DNA of 52,008 nt, taken from assembly GCA_944321565.1 (NCBI GenBank), contig CALULT010000014.1:1-52008 (forward strand), in the 5' to 3' direction. Below the pieces are notes generated by a model. That model searched no databases and had not been told where the DNA came from. It saw only the letters and a program-made list of their open reading frames with translations. Each line of letters begins with the position of its first letter. Position 1 is the first letter of the stretch. Positions 9,140 to 18,584 of this stretch are shown piece after piece. This stretch comes from an uncultured Paraprevotella sp. GTDB taxonomy: Bacteria > Bacteroidota > Bacteroidia > Bacteroidales > Bacteroidaceae. The position numbers were made by a program, and so were the translations under genes.

Positions 9140-9655
9140 ATGGGACTGCTGACACCCAATCCGGGTCTGCTGTTCTGGATGGTGATTTGCTTCGGAGTCG
9201 TGTTTTTCCTCTTGGCAAAATTCGGATTCCCAGTCATCATCAACGCGGTGGACAAACGGAAAAAGTATATAGACAGTTCACTGGAAGCCGCCCGGCAGGC
9301 CAATGAGCAACTGCAACAGGTGAAAACCGAAGCAGAGAAGCTGATGGCCGAGGCACGCGCGCAACAGGCTGCAATGCTGAAAGAAGCTTCAGCCACACGC
9401 GACCGCATCATATCGGACGCCCGCGGACGCGCCCGCGAGGAGGCACAAAAAGCCTTGGACGAGACGCGCCACCAAATCGAGGCGGAAAAAGAAAGTGCCA
9501 TCAACGACATTCGCCGGCAAGTGGCCGTCCTCTCCGTCGATGTGGCAGAGAAAATCCTGCGCAAGGAACTGTCGAAAGACAAAGAACAACTGGATTTCAT
9601 CAACCGCATGATTGCGGAAGTGGAATCAAACGAGAAGATAACTGAATTTGAATAA
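9140..9655 (+). CDS. atpF: F1Fo ATP synthase subunit b
   Basis: 171 residues: one N-terminal transmembrane helix (about 8-28, LLFWMVICFGVVFFLLAKF) followed by a long charged coiled coil rich in Ala, Glu, Lys and Arg that forms the peripheral stalk. The stop codon TAA (9653-9655) directly abuts the ATG of atpH, so translation is coupled. Confidence 0.93.
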   Translation: MGLLTPNPGLLFWMVICFGVVFFLLAKFGFPVIINAVDKRKKYIDSSLEAARQANEQLQQVKTEAEKLMAEARAQQAAMLKEASATRDRIISDARGRAREEAQKALDETRHQIEAEKESAINDIRRQVAVLSVDVAEKILRKELSKDKEQLDFINRMIAEVESNEKITEFE

Positions 9656-10216
9656 ATGGACATAGGAATCATTTCAAGCCGTTACGCGCGCGCCCTGCTC
9701 GAGTTCGCTTGCGAGCGCGAAGCCGAGGCCACCGTCTATCAGCAAACGGAGATTTTCCTGAAACGGTATGCCCAAATACCAGGCCTCCGGCAGACGGTGG
9801 AAAATCCCATGGTGAGGACGGAGGAGAAAATCAAACTCCTCCGCAATGCCACGGCGGGTGATGCCACGTGCGAGGAATTAACCCGCTTTTTCGCACTCCT
9901 GCTCGAAAACAAGCGCGAAAAGATGATGGTCTTCATCCTCCACTCCTACCTCTACCTCTACCGGAAAAAGAAGCGGATACGTCAAGGACTCCTCGTCACG
10001 GCCACGCCGCTTCCTGAAGAAACCCTGGAACGGCTCAAGCGCATCATCCTTCATTTCTACCGTGGACGCTCTGTGGAATTCGAAACCAAAGTGGATCCCG
10101 CAATCATTGGCGGCGGCATCCTTGGCATGGGATATTGGCGGGTGGATGCCAGCGTGGCCGGACAACTGAAGAAAGTGAAACAACAGTTCATCGAAAAGAA
10201 CAGAAGAATCGTATAA
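9656..10216 (+). CDS. atpH: F1Fo ATP synthase subunit delta
   Basis: 186 residues, the stator cap that joins the b-dimer to the top of F1. The N-terminal helical bundle begins [15 protein letters not shown], the usual delta start. The C-terminal part has the family motif [13 protein letters not shown] at about residues 142-154. It follows atpF without a gap and precedes atpA by 19 bases. Confidence 0.92.
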   Translation: MDIGIISSRYARALLEFACEREAEATVYQQTEIFLKRYAQIPGLRQTVENPMVRTEEKIKLLRNATAGDATCEELTRFFALLLENKREKMMVFILHSYLYLYRKKKRIRQGLLVTATPLPEETLERLKRIILHFYRGRSVEFETKVDPAIIGGGILGMGYWRVDASVAGQLKKVKQQFIEKNRRIV

Positions 10217-10235
10217 TGAAAAAGCAAACAAGCAT

Positions 10236-11822
10236 ATGTCAGACAAGATAAAACCAAGCGAGGTCTCGGACGTGCTCCTCCGCCAGCTTCAGGGCATTAA
10301 CGCCAGCATCCAGTTCGAGGAAGCCGGCACCGTGCTGCAGGTGAGCGATGGCGTGGCTCGAATCTACGGGCTGTTGCATGCCGAAGCCAATGAACTTTTG
10401 GAATTCGAAAACGGGGTGATGGGCGTGGTCATGAACCTCGAGGAGGACAACGTAGGTGCCGTGCTCCTCGGTGCCACCGACCTCATCAAGGAAGGCATGA
10501 GCGTAAAACGTACCGGCCACATCGCCTCCATCCGCGTGAGCGAAAGCATGCTCGGACGTGTCATTGACCCGTTGGGTGTACCCCTTGACGGGCGTGGAGC
10601 CATCGGCGGCGAGACCTGCGAAATGCCATTGGAACGCAAGGCTCCTGGCGTAATTTTCCGCCAACCCGTGTCGGAGCCCTTGCAAACGGGACTCAAGGCC
10701 ATTGATGCCATGATTCCTATCGGACGCGGACAACGTGAATTGATTATCGGCGACCGGCAGACCGGCAAGACGGCCATTGCCATCGACACCATCATCAACC
10801 AGCGCTCTGCCTACGAAGCGGGCAAACCTGTCTATTGCATCTATGTGGCCATCGGGCAGAAAGGTTCTACCGTAGCCAACATCGTCAATACCCTGCGCGA
10901 GAAAGGGGCAATGGACTACACCATCGTTGTGGCAGCCACGGCCGCCGACCCTGCCGCACTCCAATACTTCGCCCCATTCGCCGGTGCGGCCATCGGGGAA
11001 TATTTCCGCGACACAGGCCGACATGCACTCGTGGTATATGATGACTTGTCGAAACAGGCCGTAGCCTACCGTGAGGTGTCGCTCATCTTGCGCCGTCCTT
11101 CCGGACGTGAGGCCTATCCCGGTGATATTTTCTACCTCCATTCCCGCCTGTTGGAACGCGCGGCTAAAATTATCAACCAACAGGAAGTGGCCGAACAGAT
11201 GAACGACCTGCCCGAAAGCCTGAAAGGAAAAGTGAAATGCGGAGGTTCGCTCACCGCACTCCCTATCATTGAGACACAGGCCGGCGACGTGTCGGCTTAT
11301 ATCCCGACCAATGTGATTTCCATCACCGACGGACAGATATTCCTCGAAACCGACCTTTTCAACCAAGGTTTCCGTCCGGCCATCAACGTGGGTATTTCCG
11401 TATCCCGCGTGGGCGGCAGCGCACAAGTCAAAAGCATGAAGAAGGTAGCAGGAACGCTGAAGATAGACCAAGCACAATACCGCGAATTGGAAGCCTTCTC
11501 CAAGTTCAGTAGCGACATGGATCCCGTCACGGTCATGACCATCGACCGCGGGCGGAAAAACAACGAACTGTTAGTACAACCCCAATATTCCCCCATGCCT
11601 GTGGGCGAACAAGTGGCCATCCTCTATTGCGGTACGCACGGGCTTATGCACGACATCCGCATAGACCAAGTGCGACAATTCCAACACGAGTTCCTCGAAA
11701 GTCTGCGCTCGTCCCACAAAGAAGACGTGCTAGACATCCTCGAAGCCGGAACTATCAACGACGAAGTTACCTCTATCCTTGAAGATGTGGCTAAAAAGGC
11801 TCTTTTGTTGTTTAAAAACTAA
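10236..11822 (+). CDS. atpA: F1Fo ATP synthase subunit alpha
   Basis: 528 residues; non-catalytic nucleotide-binding subunit of F1. Walker [10 protein letters not shown] is at residues 172-180, and the alpha-type signature [14 protein letters not shown] with its arginine finger lies near 380. N-terminal beta barrel and C-terminal helical domain are both present. Length is typical (500-530). Confidence 0.97.
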   Translation: MSDKIKPSEVSDVLLRQLQGINASIQFEEAGTVLQVSDGVARIYGLLHAEANELLEFENGVMGVVMNLEEDNVGAVLLGATDLIKEGMSVKRTGHIASIRVSESMLGRVIDPLGVPLDGRGAIGGETCEMPLERKAPGVIFRQPVSEPLQTGLKAIDAMIPIGRGQRELIIGDRQTGKTAIAIDTIINQRSAYEAGKPVYCIYVAIGQKGSTVANIVNTLREKGAMDYTIVVAATAADPAALQYFAPFAGAAIGEYFRDTGRHALVVYDDLSKQAVAYREVSLILRRPSGREAYPGDIFYLHSRLLERAAKIINQQEVAEQMNDLPESLKGKVKCGGSLTALPIIETQAGDVSAYIPTNVISITDGQIFLETDLFNQGFRPAINVGISVSRVGGSAQVKSMKKVAGTLKIDQAQYRELEAFSKFSSDMDPVTVMTIDRGRKNNELLVQPQYSPMPVGEQVAILYCGTHGLMHDIRIDQVRQFQHEFLESLRSSHKEDVLDILEAGTINDEVTSILEDVAKKALLLFKN

Positions 11823-11828
11823 TCCGTC

Positions 11829-12704
11829 ATGTCATCACTCAAAGAAGTAAAGGGAAGAATCATCTCCGCCAACAACACGCTGAAAATTACTTCGGCGATG
11901 AAGATGGTGGCTTCGGCCAAACTCCACAAGGCACAGGAAGTCATCGAAGGCATGCTGCCATACGAACAGCACCTGTCGGCGATTATGACCCACTTCTTGC
12001 AGTCCGGAGTCACGATGCAATCTCCCTATGCCAAGTTGCATCCCACGAAAAAGAAAATTTCGCTGGTCGTTTTCTCGTCCAACAGCAGCTTATGCGGAGG
12101 ATTCAACGCCAATGTCATCCGTCTTTACCACCGCTGGCTCGCCGAACATGCAGACATTCCGAAAGAATGCATCACCGTTTATCCCATAGGACGGAAAGTG
12201 GCCGATGCCGTGAAAAAAACGGGAGTCAAGATTGCGGGTGACTTCACCCACATGGCAGCAAAACCGAACTATGCCGAAGCTGAAGCCTTGGCCGATGAGC
12301 TCTGCCAGCAATTCCTCAAAGGGGAAACCGACCAAGTGGAACTGATTTATCACCACTTCAAATCGGCCGGTTCGCAGATTCTGAAACGGAACGTCTATCT
12401 CCCCATAGACATGTCGGAATTGGCTGCAGAAGAGGACTCCGAGGGAATCCATCCGGATTATCTGATAGAGCCATCCGAAGCAGATGTGCTGGAAAAGTTA
12501 TTACCGGAAGTGTTGAAACTGAAAATCTATACGGCACTTTTGGACTCCAACGCCTCGGAACATGCGGCACGAAGCATGGCCATGCAGATTGCCACGGACA
12601 ATGCCAACAACCTGATACAAGACCTCACCGTCATATATAACAAAGGGCGGCAACAGGCCATCACCAACGAACTTCTTGACATCGTGGGCGGCACGATGGC
12701 CTGA
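11829..12704 (+). CDS. atpG: F1Fo ATP synthase subunit gamma
   Basis: 291 residues; the rotating central shaft. The N-terminus SLKEVKGRIISANNTLKITSAMKMVASAKL and the C-terminal MQIATDNANNLIQDLTVIYNKGRQQAITNELLDIVGG are the two helices of the coiled coil (cores KITSAMKMVASAKL and NKGRQQAITNELLDIVGG). It is the last gene of the operon; a strong bidirectional terminator follows 41 bases later. Confidence 0.95.
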   Translation: MSSLKEVKGRIISANNTLKITSAMKMVASAKLHKAQEVIEGMLPYEQHLSAIMTHFLQSGVTMQSPYAKLHPTKKKISLVVFSSNSSLCGGFNANVIRLYHRWLAEHADIPKECITVYPIGRKVADAVKKTGVKIAGDFTHMAAKPNYAEAEALADELCQQFLKGETDQVELIYHHFKSAGSQILKRNVYLPIDMSELAAEEDSEGIHPDYLIEPSEADVLEKLLPEVLKLKIYTALLDSNASEHAARSMAMQIATDNANNLIQDLTVIYNKGRQQAITNELLDIVGGTMA

Positions 12705-12745
12705 TGGGTTGAAGGAAGCAAGGAGATATCATACCACACAAACCA

Positions 12746-12792
12746 AGAAAGCCCTCCGGATTTATTCTCCCAAATGATTCGGAGGGCTTTCT
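12746..12792. terminator. Bidirectional terminator between atpG and the convergent operon
   Basis: AGAAAGCCCTCCGGA (12746-12760) pairs with TTCGGAGGGCTTTCT (12778-12792), 14-15 base pairs. Both strands leave the stem with GGGCTTTCT, so it can stop transcription from atpG and from the minus-strand gene ending at 12799. Confidence 0.8.
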
Positions 12793-12798
12793 GTATAA

Positions 12799-13974
12799 TC
12801 AAGGAAGCGGTTGATAATAATAATACCACCAATAAGTATGGCCATACATGCGTCGGCATTGGTTGGCTCGCTCTACGGAGTCAGAGTATTGCGCCTCATA
12901 TCGGACAAAGTCATCCATATTAGCCTCAACAGAAGCATCTTTATAAGTAAGCGTAGGTGACGTGCGCAGACGATTGTAAAGAATCAATGCTTCCTTGTAG
13001 TGCAACGGCAGGTTTCCATCCAAGGAATAAAAACGAGGAAGCGTAGCCGCAAAATCATCCAGCCGCTTGTCTAACAGGAGAGCGCACAACAAGTAATCAT
13101 TGGCGGCCGGCGTAGCCGAAGGCAAACGTGACAAGACCTCGAGGAATTCAACCGGCCCGCTCAATCCCTTGCCCGGTTTACCACCCAAATGGACATAAAG
13201 TGAATCCGTCCAACCATGCACATATATCGTGTCGGACAATTCCGGCATTAACCCACCGCTACCGTAGTATTGCGGGTATTCGAAAAGCCGTTCCCCAATC
13301 GCACCAGTACGACTAAGCACAAAAGCCCGCATGGCAGTCAAGCCACGGTCAGCATGCAACGAGTTGCGCCCAACGTCCAAAGCCTTCCTTTCTTGGTTCT
13401 CTGCAATGAGCCGTTCGACCTGCAAACGATAATGTCGGACATCGTTGGTGTCGGCAATACTCCCGGTCATGATGAACAAAAGAAACAGGAGGAAGAAATT
13501 CGGCCACAAATAAGAGAATACATAAGAATGCCCGCCTTTCATATCGGGAAAGTGTTTCACTATCCACACCAATACGACATAGAGCACGATGCAAGCGGAA
13601 ATCCCCCACCAATTGGCAACCCACTCCACGCTCCCATTCCCACCGGGAACAGCCGAGGTGACCAATCCCAACGCCAAACAAGAAGGGAAATAGCCCAACG
13701 CATAGAAACGCAAAGGAAATGAGAGAACTTTGTGCCACAAACCTTGCAACAGCAAGAGCACGGCGACAAGCACCACCATTCCCCACAAAGGAGAATAAAC
13801 GGTATTCCCGGCAGACATGACATGTTGTACCGTAGCAAGCAAATCAGCTTGCATGAAATAAAGGTAGAATGCGGAAAAAGCGACAAAAAGAAAACCGCAC
13901 ACCCATGAAATGATGCGTCCGGTTTTCTTTGTCGGTGTCGTGTTATACATCTTCAATCTAAATTGTTCAAACAA
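12799..13974 (-). CDS. Multi-pass inner-membrane protein of unknown function (DUF6057-like)
   Basis: 391 residues. The N-terminal half has about five hydrophobic helices (near residues 20-40, 60-80, 85-105, 120-137 and 153-170). The C-terminal half is soluble and helical, with spaced LL and ALLL words reminiscent of TPR-like packing (NDYLLCALLLDKRLDDFAA). It ends in an aromatic tail, YWWYYYYQPLP. I recall this as a Bacteroides family labelled DUF6057, but I am unsure. It is the last gene of the kdsB operon, 22 bases behind glgB. ATG 13950 (MYNTTP) is an alternative start. Confidence 0.65.
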   Translation of the reverse strand: MFEQFRLKMYNTTPTKKTGRIISWVCGFLFVAFSAFYLYFMQADLLATVQHVMSAGNTVYSPLWGMVVLVAVLLLLQGLWHKVLSFPLRFYALGYFPSCLALGLVTSAVPGGNGSVEWVANWWGISACIVLYVVLVWIVKHFPDMKGGHSYVFSYLWPNFFLLFLLFIMTGSIADTNDVRHYRLQVERLIAENQERKALDVGRNSLHADRGLTAMRAFVLSRTGAIGERLFEYPQYYGSGGLMPELSDTIYVHGWTDSLYVHLGGKPGKGLSGPVEFLEVLSRLPSATPAANDYLLCALLLDKRLDDFAATLPRFYSLDGNLPLHYKEALILYNRLRTSPTLTYKDASVEANMDDFVRYEAQYSDSVERANQCRRMYGHTYWWYYYYQPLP

Positions 13975-13996
13975 AAAACTGGTCTGAGATTGCTCT

Positions 13997-16063
13997 CTAC
14001 GCTCCTGTTTCGTCGGACTTTTCCTCCTCTATCTTTTGAAGGACAATGGCCGAACGAGCCGGGAGATAAAGTTTCAGCCACCCTTTGCCGTCGCGGAAGA
14101 GCAATTGGTCATAGTTTGTCAGGTGCCGCACCGAGTCGTCATTGAGTCCATGCCCGCCAAAACGCGTGGCATCAGTGTTCAACACTACGTCGTAGGCACC
14201 TTGGGGCACCATGAAACCGTAATCAGTGAAGGAACGGTCATAGCTAAAGTTGAAGACGAACAAAAGGTCGCCTCGGCTGTAAGCCAGCACTTGGTCGCCA
14301 TCGTTGTGCCAAACTTCAACAACGGGAGTCTTTTGAATATTTTTCCGCGAGCGAAGCAAATGAACCATCTCCTTGTCAAAATCACCCAAATAATGGTAGC
14401 ACAGGTCTTTGTTGTCAACAAGGTTCCACTGGCGACGGGCATATTTATAGCTCCACCCATTCCCTTCACGCGGGAAATCAATCCATTCAGGATGGCCGAA
14501 CTCATTACCCATGAAGTTAAGATATCCCCCGTTGATAGTGGAAGCCGTGAGCAGGCGTATCATCTTGTGAAGGGCGATACCGCGCTCTACGGCATAGTTC
14601 TCGTCCCCCTTGCGGAAATGCCAATACATGTCAGCATCTATCAGACGGAATATGATAGTCTTGTCACCAACAAGAGCTTGGTCGTGGCTTTCACAGTAAG
14701 AAATGGTCTTTTCGTCGGCACGACGGTTGGTCACTTCCCAAAACATACTGCTTGGTTTCCAGTCTTCGTCTTTCTTCTCTTTGATAGTCTTTATCCAATA
14801 GTCAGGGATATTCATGGCCATGCGGTAGTCGAAACCATAACCACCACTCTCGAACGGAGCAGCCAATCCAGGCATACCGCTCACCTCCTCGGCTATGGTT
14901 ATTGCTTTCGGATTGACTTCGTGAATCAGTTTGTTTGCCAACGTCAGGTAACAAATGGCATTGTCGTCTTCGTGGCCGTTGAAATAGTCACCATAATTAC
15001 AGAAAGCTTCACCCAACCCGTGGCTATAATAAAGCATGGACGTCACGCCATCGAAACGGAAACCATCGAAATGATATTCATCAAGCCAAAACTTGCAGTT
15101 GGAAAGGAGGAAATGGAGTACTTCATTCTTGCCATAATCAAAACAAAGGCTGTCCCATGCCGGATGTTCGCGACGGCCGCCCTGATAAAAATACTGGCAA
15201 GGGTCTCCGGCAAAGTTACCAAGCCCCTCGACCTCGTTCTTCACTGCATGCGAATGCACAATGTCCATGATGACGGCTATTCCCTGACGATGGGCTTCGT
15301 CAATGAGTGCCTTCAACTCCTCGGGTGTGCCAAATCGGCTGGAGGCGGCAAAGAAACTAGAGACGTGGTAGCCAAAACTGCCATAATAAGGATGCTCCTG
15401 GATAGCCATGATTTGAATGCAATTATAGCCGTCGGCCACGACGCGGGGCAAGACGTTCTCACGGAATTCGTTGTAGGTGCCCACTTTCTCGGCATCTTGT
15501 GCCATACCGATGTGGCACTCATAAATCATCAATGGGGACACATTGGGACGGAACGCCTTCTTTTTCCAAACATACGGCTTTTCGGGGTTCCACACCTGTG
15601 CGCTGAATATCTTCGTCGTGTCGTCCTGCACCACCCGACGGCACCATGCCGGAATGCGTTCGCCACAACCTCCGTTCCAATAAACCTTCAGTTTATACAA
15701 GTCACCGTGCTTCATTGCACCCGCGCGGAGCTTGATTTCCCAATTCCCGCTATCAGGAAGCCGCTTCAGCTTGTATTTCGGTTCTTCCCGCCAGCCGTTA
15801 AAGTCGCCAATGAGATAAATCTCCGTAGCGTTGGGAGCCCATTCACGGAACACCCACCCCGTAGCCGTACGGTGAAGTCCGAAATAAAGATACCCCGTGG
15901 CGAAATCGGCCAAGGTGGTTTTTCCGCCTCCGGTCAGCTCTGCGATTTTGTCCACAGCATGCTGGTGGCGTCCGGCGATGGCCGGTTCGTAATCTTTCAA
16001 CCATGGGTCGTTCTTGACAATGCCCAATGTCTTCGTGGTCGGTTTAACTGCTTTTTTTGCCAT
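13997..16063 (-). CDS. glgB: 1,4-alpha-glucan branching enzyme, eukaryote-like GH13 subfamily
   Basis: 688 residues; makes alpha-1,6 branches in glycogen. An N-terminal CBM48-like domain (VFREWAPNATEIYLIGDFNGW, residues 71-91) precedes the GH13 barrel. The nucleophile is Asp338 in FRFDGVTSM, the acid/base Glu392/393 in AEEVSG, and the transition-state Asp461 in SHDQ. The words GVTSMLYYSHG and SFGYHVSSFFA are closer to animal and plant branching enzymes than to E. coli GlgB, which is usual in Bacteroides. No other glycogen gene is adjacent. The neighbours concern Kdo and sugar phosphates. A long open frame on the opposite strand is a composition artefact. Confidence 0.93.
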   Translation of the reverse strand: MAKKAVKPTTKTLGIVKNDPWLKDYEPAIAGRHQHAVDKIAELTGGGKTTLADFATGYLYFGLHRTATGWVFREWAPNATEIYLIGDFNGWREEPKYKLKRLPDSGNWEIKLRAGAMKHGDLYKLKVYWNGGCGERIPAWCRRVVQDDTTKIFSAQVWNPEKPYVWKKKAFRPNVSPLMIYECHIGMAQDAEKVGTYNEFRENVLPRVVADGYNCIQIMAIQEHPYYGSFGYHVSSFFAASSRFGTPEELKALIDEAHRQGIAVIMDIVHSHAVKNEVEGLGNFAGDPCQYFYQGGRREHPAWDSLCFDYGKNEVLHFLLSNCKFWLDEYHFDGFRFDGVTSMLYYSHGLGEAFCNYGDYFNGHEDDNAICYLTLANKLIHEVNPKAITIAEEVSGMPGLAAPFESGGYGFDYRMAMNIPDYWIKTIKEKKDEDWKPSSMFWEVTNRRADEKTISYCESHDQALVGDKTIIFRLIDADMYWHFRKGDENYAVERGIALHKMIRLLTASTINGGYLNFMGNEFGHPEWIDFPREGNGWSYKYARRQWNLVDNKDLCYHYLGDFDKEMVHLLRSRKNIQKTPVVEVWHNDGDQVLAYSRGDLLFVFNFSYDRSFTDYGFMVPQGAYDVVLNTDATRFGGHGLNDDSVRHLTNYDQLLFRDGKGWLKLYLPARSAIVLQKIEEEKSDETGA

Positions 16064-16074
16064 AAATTATAGAA

Positions 16075-16554
16075 TTAAGGTTTGACTGTCTCGTGTGTCC
16101 ATACTATGTCCGGCATGGGAAGTTTGAACACGGCCTTCCTCATGGCCACAGGCGTGATGCCCGGTGCATGTGCGTCTTGGGGAAAGAAGATGGCGAACAT
16201 ACCGCGACGCACAGCCAAAATTGTATCAAAAGCCTGCCCCGGATAGAAAAGAATGTCCTTCTCCGCATCATAGTCTGTGTCATCCGCAGTCGGGCCGGGA
16301 GCATAGCCTATGCGTTCATCCCCCGTAAGAGGCACTTGCACGTCTATCATCCGCCGATGTGTTTCCAACACAGCCTGACTGCCGTCCTTTGGGGAAATCG
16401 TCTGTAAATTAACCCATCCGCCTTCGCAACCAAAGTCATAACGGCCATCGGCCATCGCCACCACATCGTGGGATGCCAAGAAACGAGCCACAGCCTCGAA
16501 TGCAGGGTGAATGGCGGCATAATCTTTCAGATGGAAAAGTTCGTCCACAATCAT
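16075..16554 (-). CDS. YhcH/YjgK/YiaL family sugar-associated protein
   Basis: 159 residues from ATG 16554 (MIVDELFHLKDY); the open frame extends upstream to 16713, but that stretch overlaps the previous gene and is not conserved-looking. Motifs ETHRRMIDVQVPLTGDERI, LFYPGQAFDTILAVRRGMFAIFFPQDAHAPG and MRKAVFKLP match the cupin-like YhcH family (cores THRRMIDVQVPLTGDE and FFPQDAHAPG). E. coli relatives sit in sialic-acid and other sugar operons and may be sugar-anomer or lyase enzymes; the reaction here is unknown. The paired His of QDAHAPG and EHTH-type positions suggest metal binding. Gap to glgB is 11 bases. Confidence 0.8.
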   Translation of the reverse strand: MIVDELFHLKDYAAIHPAFEAVARFLASHDVVAMADGRYDFGCEGGWVNLQTISPKDGSQAVLETHRRMIDVQVPLTGDERIGYAPGPTADDTDYDAEKDILFYPGQAFDTILAVRRGMFAIFFPQDAHAPGITPVAMRKAVFKLPMPDIVWTHETVKP

Positions 16555-16582
16555 ATTTCTTTCATGTTTAAGATGTATCGTT

Positions 16583-17419
16583 CTATTTGTCCATTTCTTG
16601 CCCCTCCCCCAACAAATCCCTTTGCGTACGGAGCTGTCGAAGGATTTCGTCGTGCACATAGCCGTTGGAGGCAAATACTTCGCGCGCGTCCAAACATTCG
16701 GGGCTTCCCCCAAAGTCTGTCATACGCCCTCCGGCCTGCCGGAGGATAATGTGACCTGCTGCGATGTCCCATGGGCCAATAAAAGCTTCGATGCGGGCTT
16801 CGAAACGTCCCGCAGCGATGTAGCACAATTCTGCCGCTGCCGCCCCCATCAGGCGCAAGCCACCCACATGCCCGTAAAACGAGCGGACGACTTGCAAGGC
16901 AAACTCGCGGTAGTCTTCTGCCCGGTAGGGGAACCCAAGCTCAATGAACGCCTGGTCGAGTTCCGACACGCGGCTCACATGTATTTCTTCATCGTTCAGG
17001 TAAGCCTTGCCATCCTTGCACGCCCAAAACAATTCATCGCGACAGCATTCATAAACCACGCCCAAAAGGACTTCCTTGCGGTCACGCAGGGCAATGCTGA
17101 CACAATAGGGGGCATTATCGTGTATGTAGTTGCTCGTACCGTCCAGCGGATCAACCAGCCAACAATATTCCTCGCCCCCGAAAGCGCCTGTGCCTTCTTC
17201 CGTAATGAATCCCGCCTCCGGCAACAAGTCATGCAACCTGGCGACTATCATCCGCTCAGACGCCTTGTCAACATAAGACACATAGTCATGTGCTGCTTTT
17301 TGTTCCACTCGTCCTCGGTCGAACGATTTCCGCTCACTTCGCAGAAATCCACCGGCCTCACGCGCCACGGCCTTTACGGCTTCCGTCAGGTGTTCCAAGT
17401 CAATCTTCTGCTGTGCCAT
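16583..17419 (-). CDS. Inositol-monophosphatase-family phosphatase
   Basis: 278 residues of the magnesium-dependent, lithium-sensitive FIG phosphatase superfamily. The metal-binding motifs are all visible: FITEEGTG, then WLVDPLDGTSNY (the DPxDGT motif, about residues 87-98), and GPWDIAAGHIILRQAGG with the C-terminal Asp. The substrate could be inositol phosphate, 3'-phosphoadenosine phosphate or another sugar phosphate; the sequence alone does not decide, and SuhB/CysQ-like are both possible. Its start lies inside the last codons of the MORN-repeat gene (20-base overlap), a sign of tight co-translation. Confidence 0.88.
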   Translation of the reverse strand: MAQQKIDLEHLTEAVKAVAREAGGFLRSERKSFDRGRVEQKAAHDYVSYVDKASERMIVARLHDLLPEAGFITEEGTGAFGGEEYCWLVDPLDGTSNYIHDNAPYCVSIALRDRKEVLLGVVYECCRDELFWACKDGKAYLNDEEIHVSRVSELDQAFIELGFPYRAEDYREFALQVVRSFYGHVGGLRLMGAAAAELCYIAAGRFEARIEAFIGPWDIAAGHIILRQAGGRMTDFGGSPECLDAREVFASNGYVHDEILRQLRTQRDLLGEGQEMDK

Positions 17420-18569
17420 CTGCCGCGTCCTCCTCTTTGTCCTTTTTCACAATAATCCCGTGCCTGTATTCTCCTTCCTGCACGACGCGTCCGTCCTTGT
17501 CCTTCAACACAAACGGGCCGTCTTTCTCATTATCCGTAAAGTTTCCTTCAAAACGCATGCCTTCGGCATCCACCATGATTCCGAAACCATTCTTTTCACC
17601 ATGACGAAAAGTGCCTTTGAATTTCGTGCCGTCGCTCAGGCGCAGTATGCCTTCGCCATCCATCAATCCGTCACGCCATCCGCCTTCATACGTGTCGCCA
17701 TTGCTCCACACATACGTTCCTTCGCCGTCACGCCGGCCCGTCTTCCAACTGCCGCTATAGGAAGCACCGCCTACCCATGTGAAGGTGCCCTCCCCGTCCT
17801 GTGCGCCGTTTTTAAACTGCCCCACATATTTGTTACCGTTGGCAAAAGTAAATATGCCATTGCCCGTACGCTGCCCCTTGACATATTCACCTTCATACAC
17901 GTCACCATTATGGAAACGATATACCCCTTTGCCGTGCTGCACATCATCAACCCAATCACCGGTGTAGCTGTCCCCGTCGGCATAATTGAACGTGCCTTGG
18001 CCATTGCGTTGGTTGTGCGCCCATTCACCGTCATACCACGAACCGTCCCCCCAGTCGAATCGTCCATCTCCGCTTTTTTCGTCCTCAAGCCAATTCCCCT
18101 TGTAAGACGCGCCTCCGACATAGCTATATTCACCATATCCTTCGCGCTTGTCTTCCTTCCAAGCACCTTTATACACATCGCCGTTATAATAATACATCGT
18201 TCCTTCGCCTTGTTGGTAATCGCGGAACCAAAGCCCGTCATACCGGTTGTTGTTCATAAAGTAATAGATGCCGTGCCCGTGTTGCTGGTCTTGGAACCAT
18301 TCGCCCTCGTATTTTTCACCGTCAGGAAAGGTATATACGCCATATCCTTGGCGTTTTCCTTTCACGTATTCCCCTTGGTATATGTCCCCGTTCTTGAAAT
18401 GAGTGACACCTTTCCCGTAGGGCTTTCCCCGGAACAACTCGCCTTGGTACTCCGCACCGTCCTTGAACGTATAAACACCAATCTTTATCTCCTGCGCCTG
18501 CACGTGAAACAAAGGCCACAAAAGCAACAATCCCCAAAGCTTATAATATTTCCATGCCATGACTTTCAT
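17400..18569 (-). CDS. Exported protein of fourteen MORN repeats
   Basis: 389 residues. A signal peptide (LWGLLLLWPLFHVQAQ, cleavage near residue 25) is followed by about fourteen contiguous 23-residue MORN repeats, pattern YxFxDGxxYxGEWxxxxxxGxG, running from residue 32 to about 355. The chain ends with a charged tail. MORN repeats form an elongated twisted beta sheet; in other systems they bind phospholipid or act as assembly scaffolds. The signal peptide places it in the periplasm or on the surface, so any lipid contact would be with envelope lipid or LPS. Its operon position directly after kdsB (15-base gap) makes an envelope role plausible but unproven. ATG 18560 is an alternative start. 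Confidence 0.88.
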   Translation of the reverse strand: MKVMAWKYYKLWGLLLLWPLFHVQAQEIKIGVYTFKDGAEYQGELFRGKPYGKGVTHFKNGDIYQGEYVKGKRQGYGVYTFPDGEKYEGEWFQDQQHGHGIYYFMNNNRYDGLWFRDYQQGEGTMYYYNGDVYKGAWKEDKREGYGEYSYVGGASYKGNWLEDEKSGDGRFDWGDGSWYDGEWAHNQRNGQGTFNYADGDSYTGDWVDDVQHGKGVYRFHNGDVYEGEYVKGQRTGNGIFTFANGNKYVGQFKNGAQDGEGTFTWVGGASYSGSWKTGRRDGEGTYVWSNGDTYEGGWRDGLMDGEGILRLSDGTKFKGTFRHGEKNGFGIMVDAEGMRFEGNFTDNEKDGPFVLKDKDGRVVQEGEYRHGIIVKKDKEEDAADGTAED

Positions 18570-18584
18570 CCCGTTTTGCCAGCT

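Noticed and set aside
14036-16072. 678-codon open frame on the plus strand, opposite glgB
   Set aside because: It mirrors glgB almost end to end and has no recognisable motif; the GC-biased third codon positions of the true gene remove stops from the opposite strand.
16555-16713. N-terminal extension of the YhcH-like gene
   Set aside because: Overlaps the end of the phosphatase gene and lacks family similarity; ATG 16554 gives the normal length.
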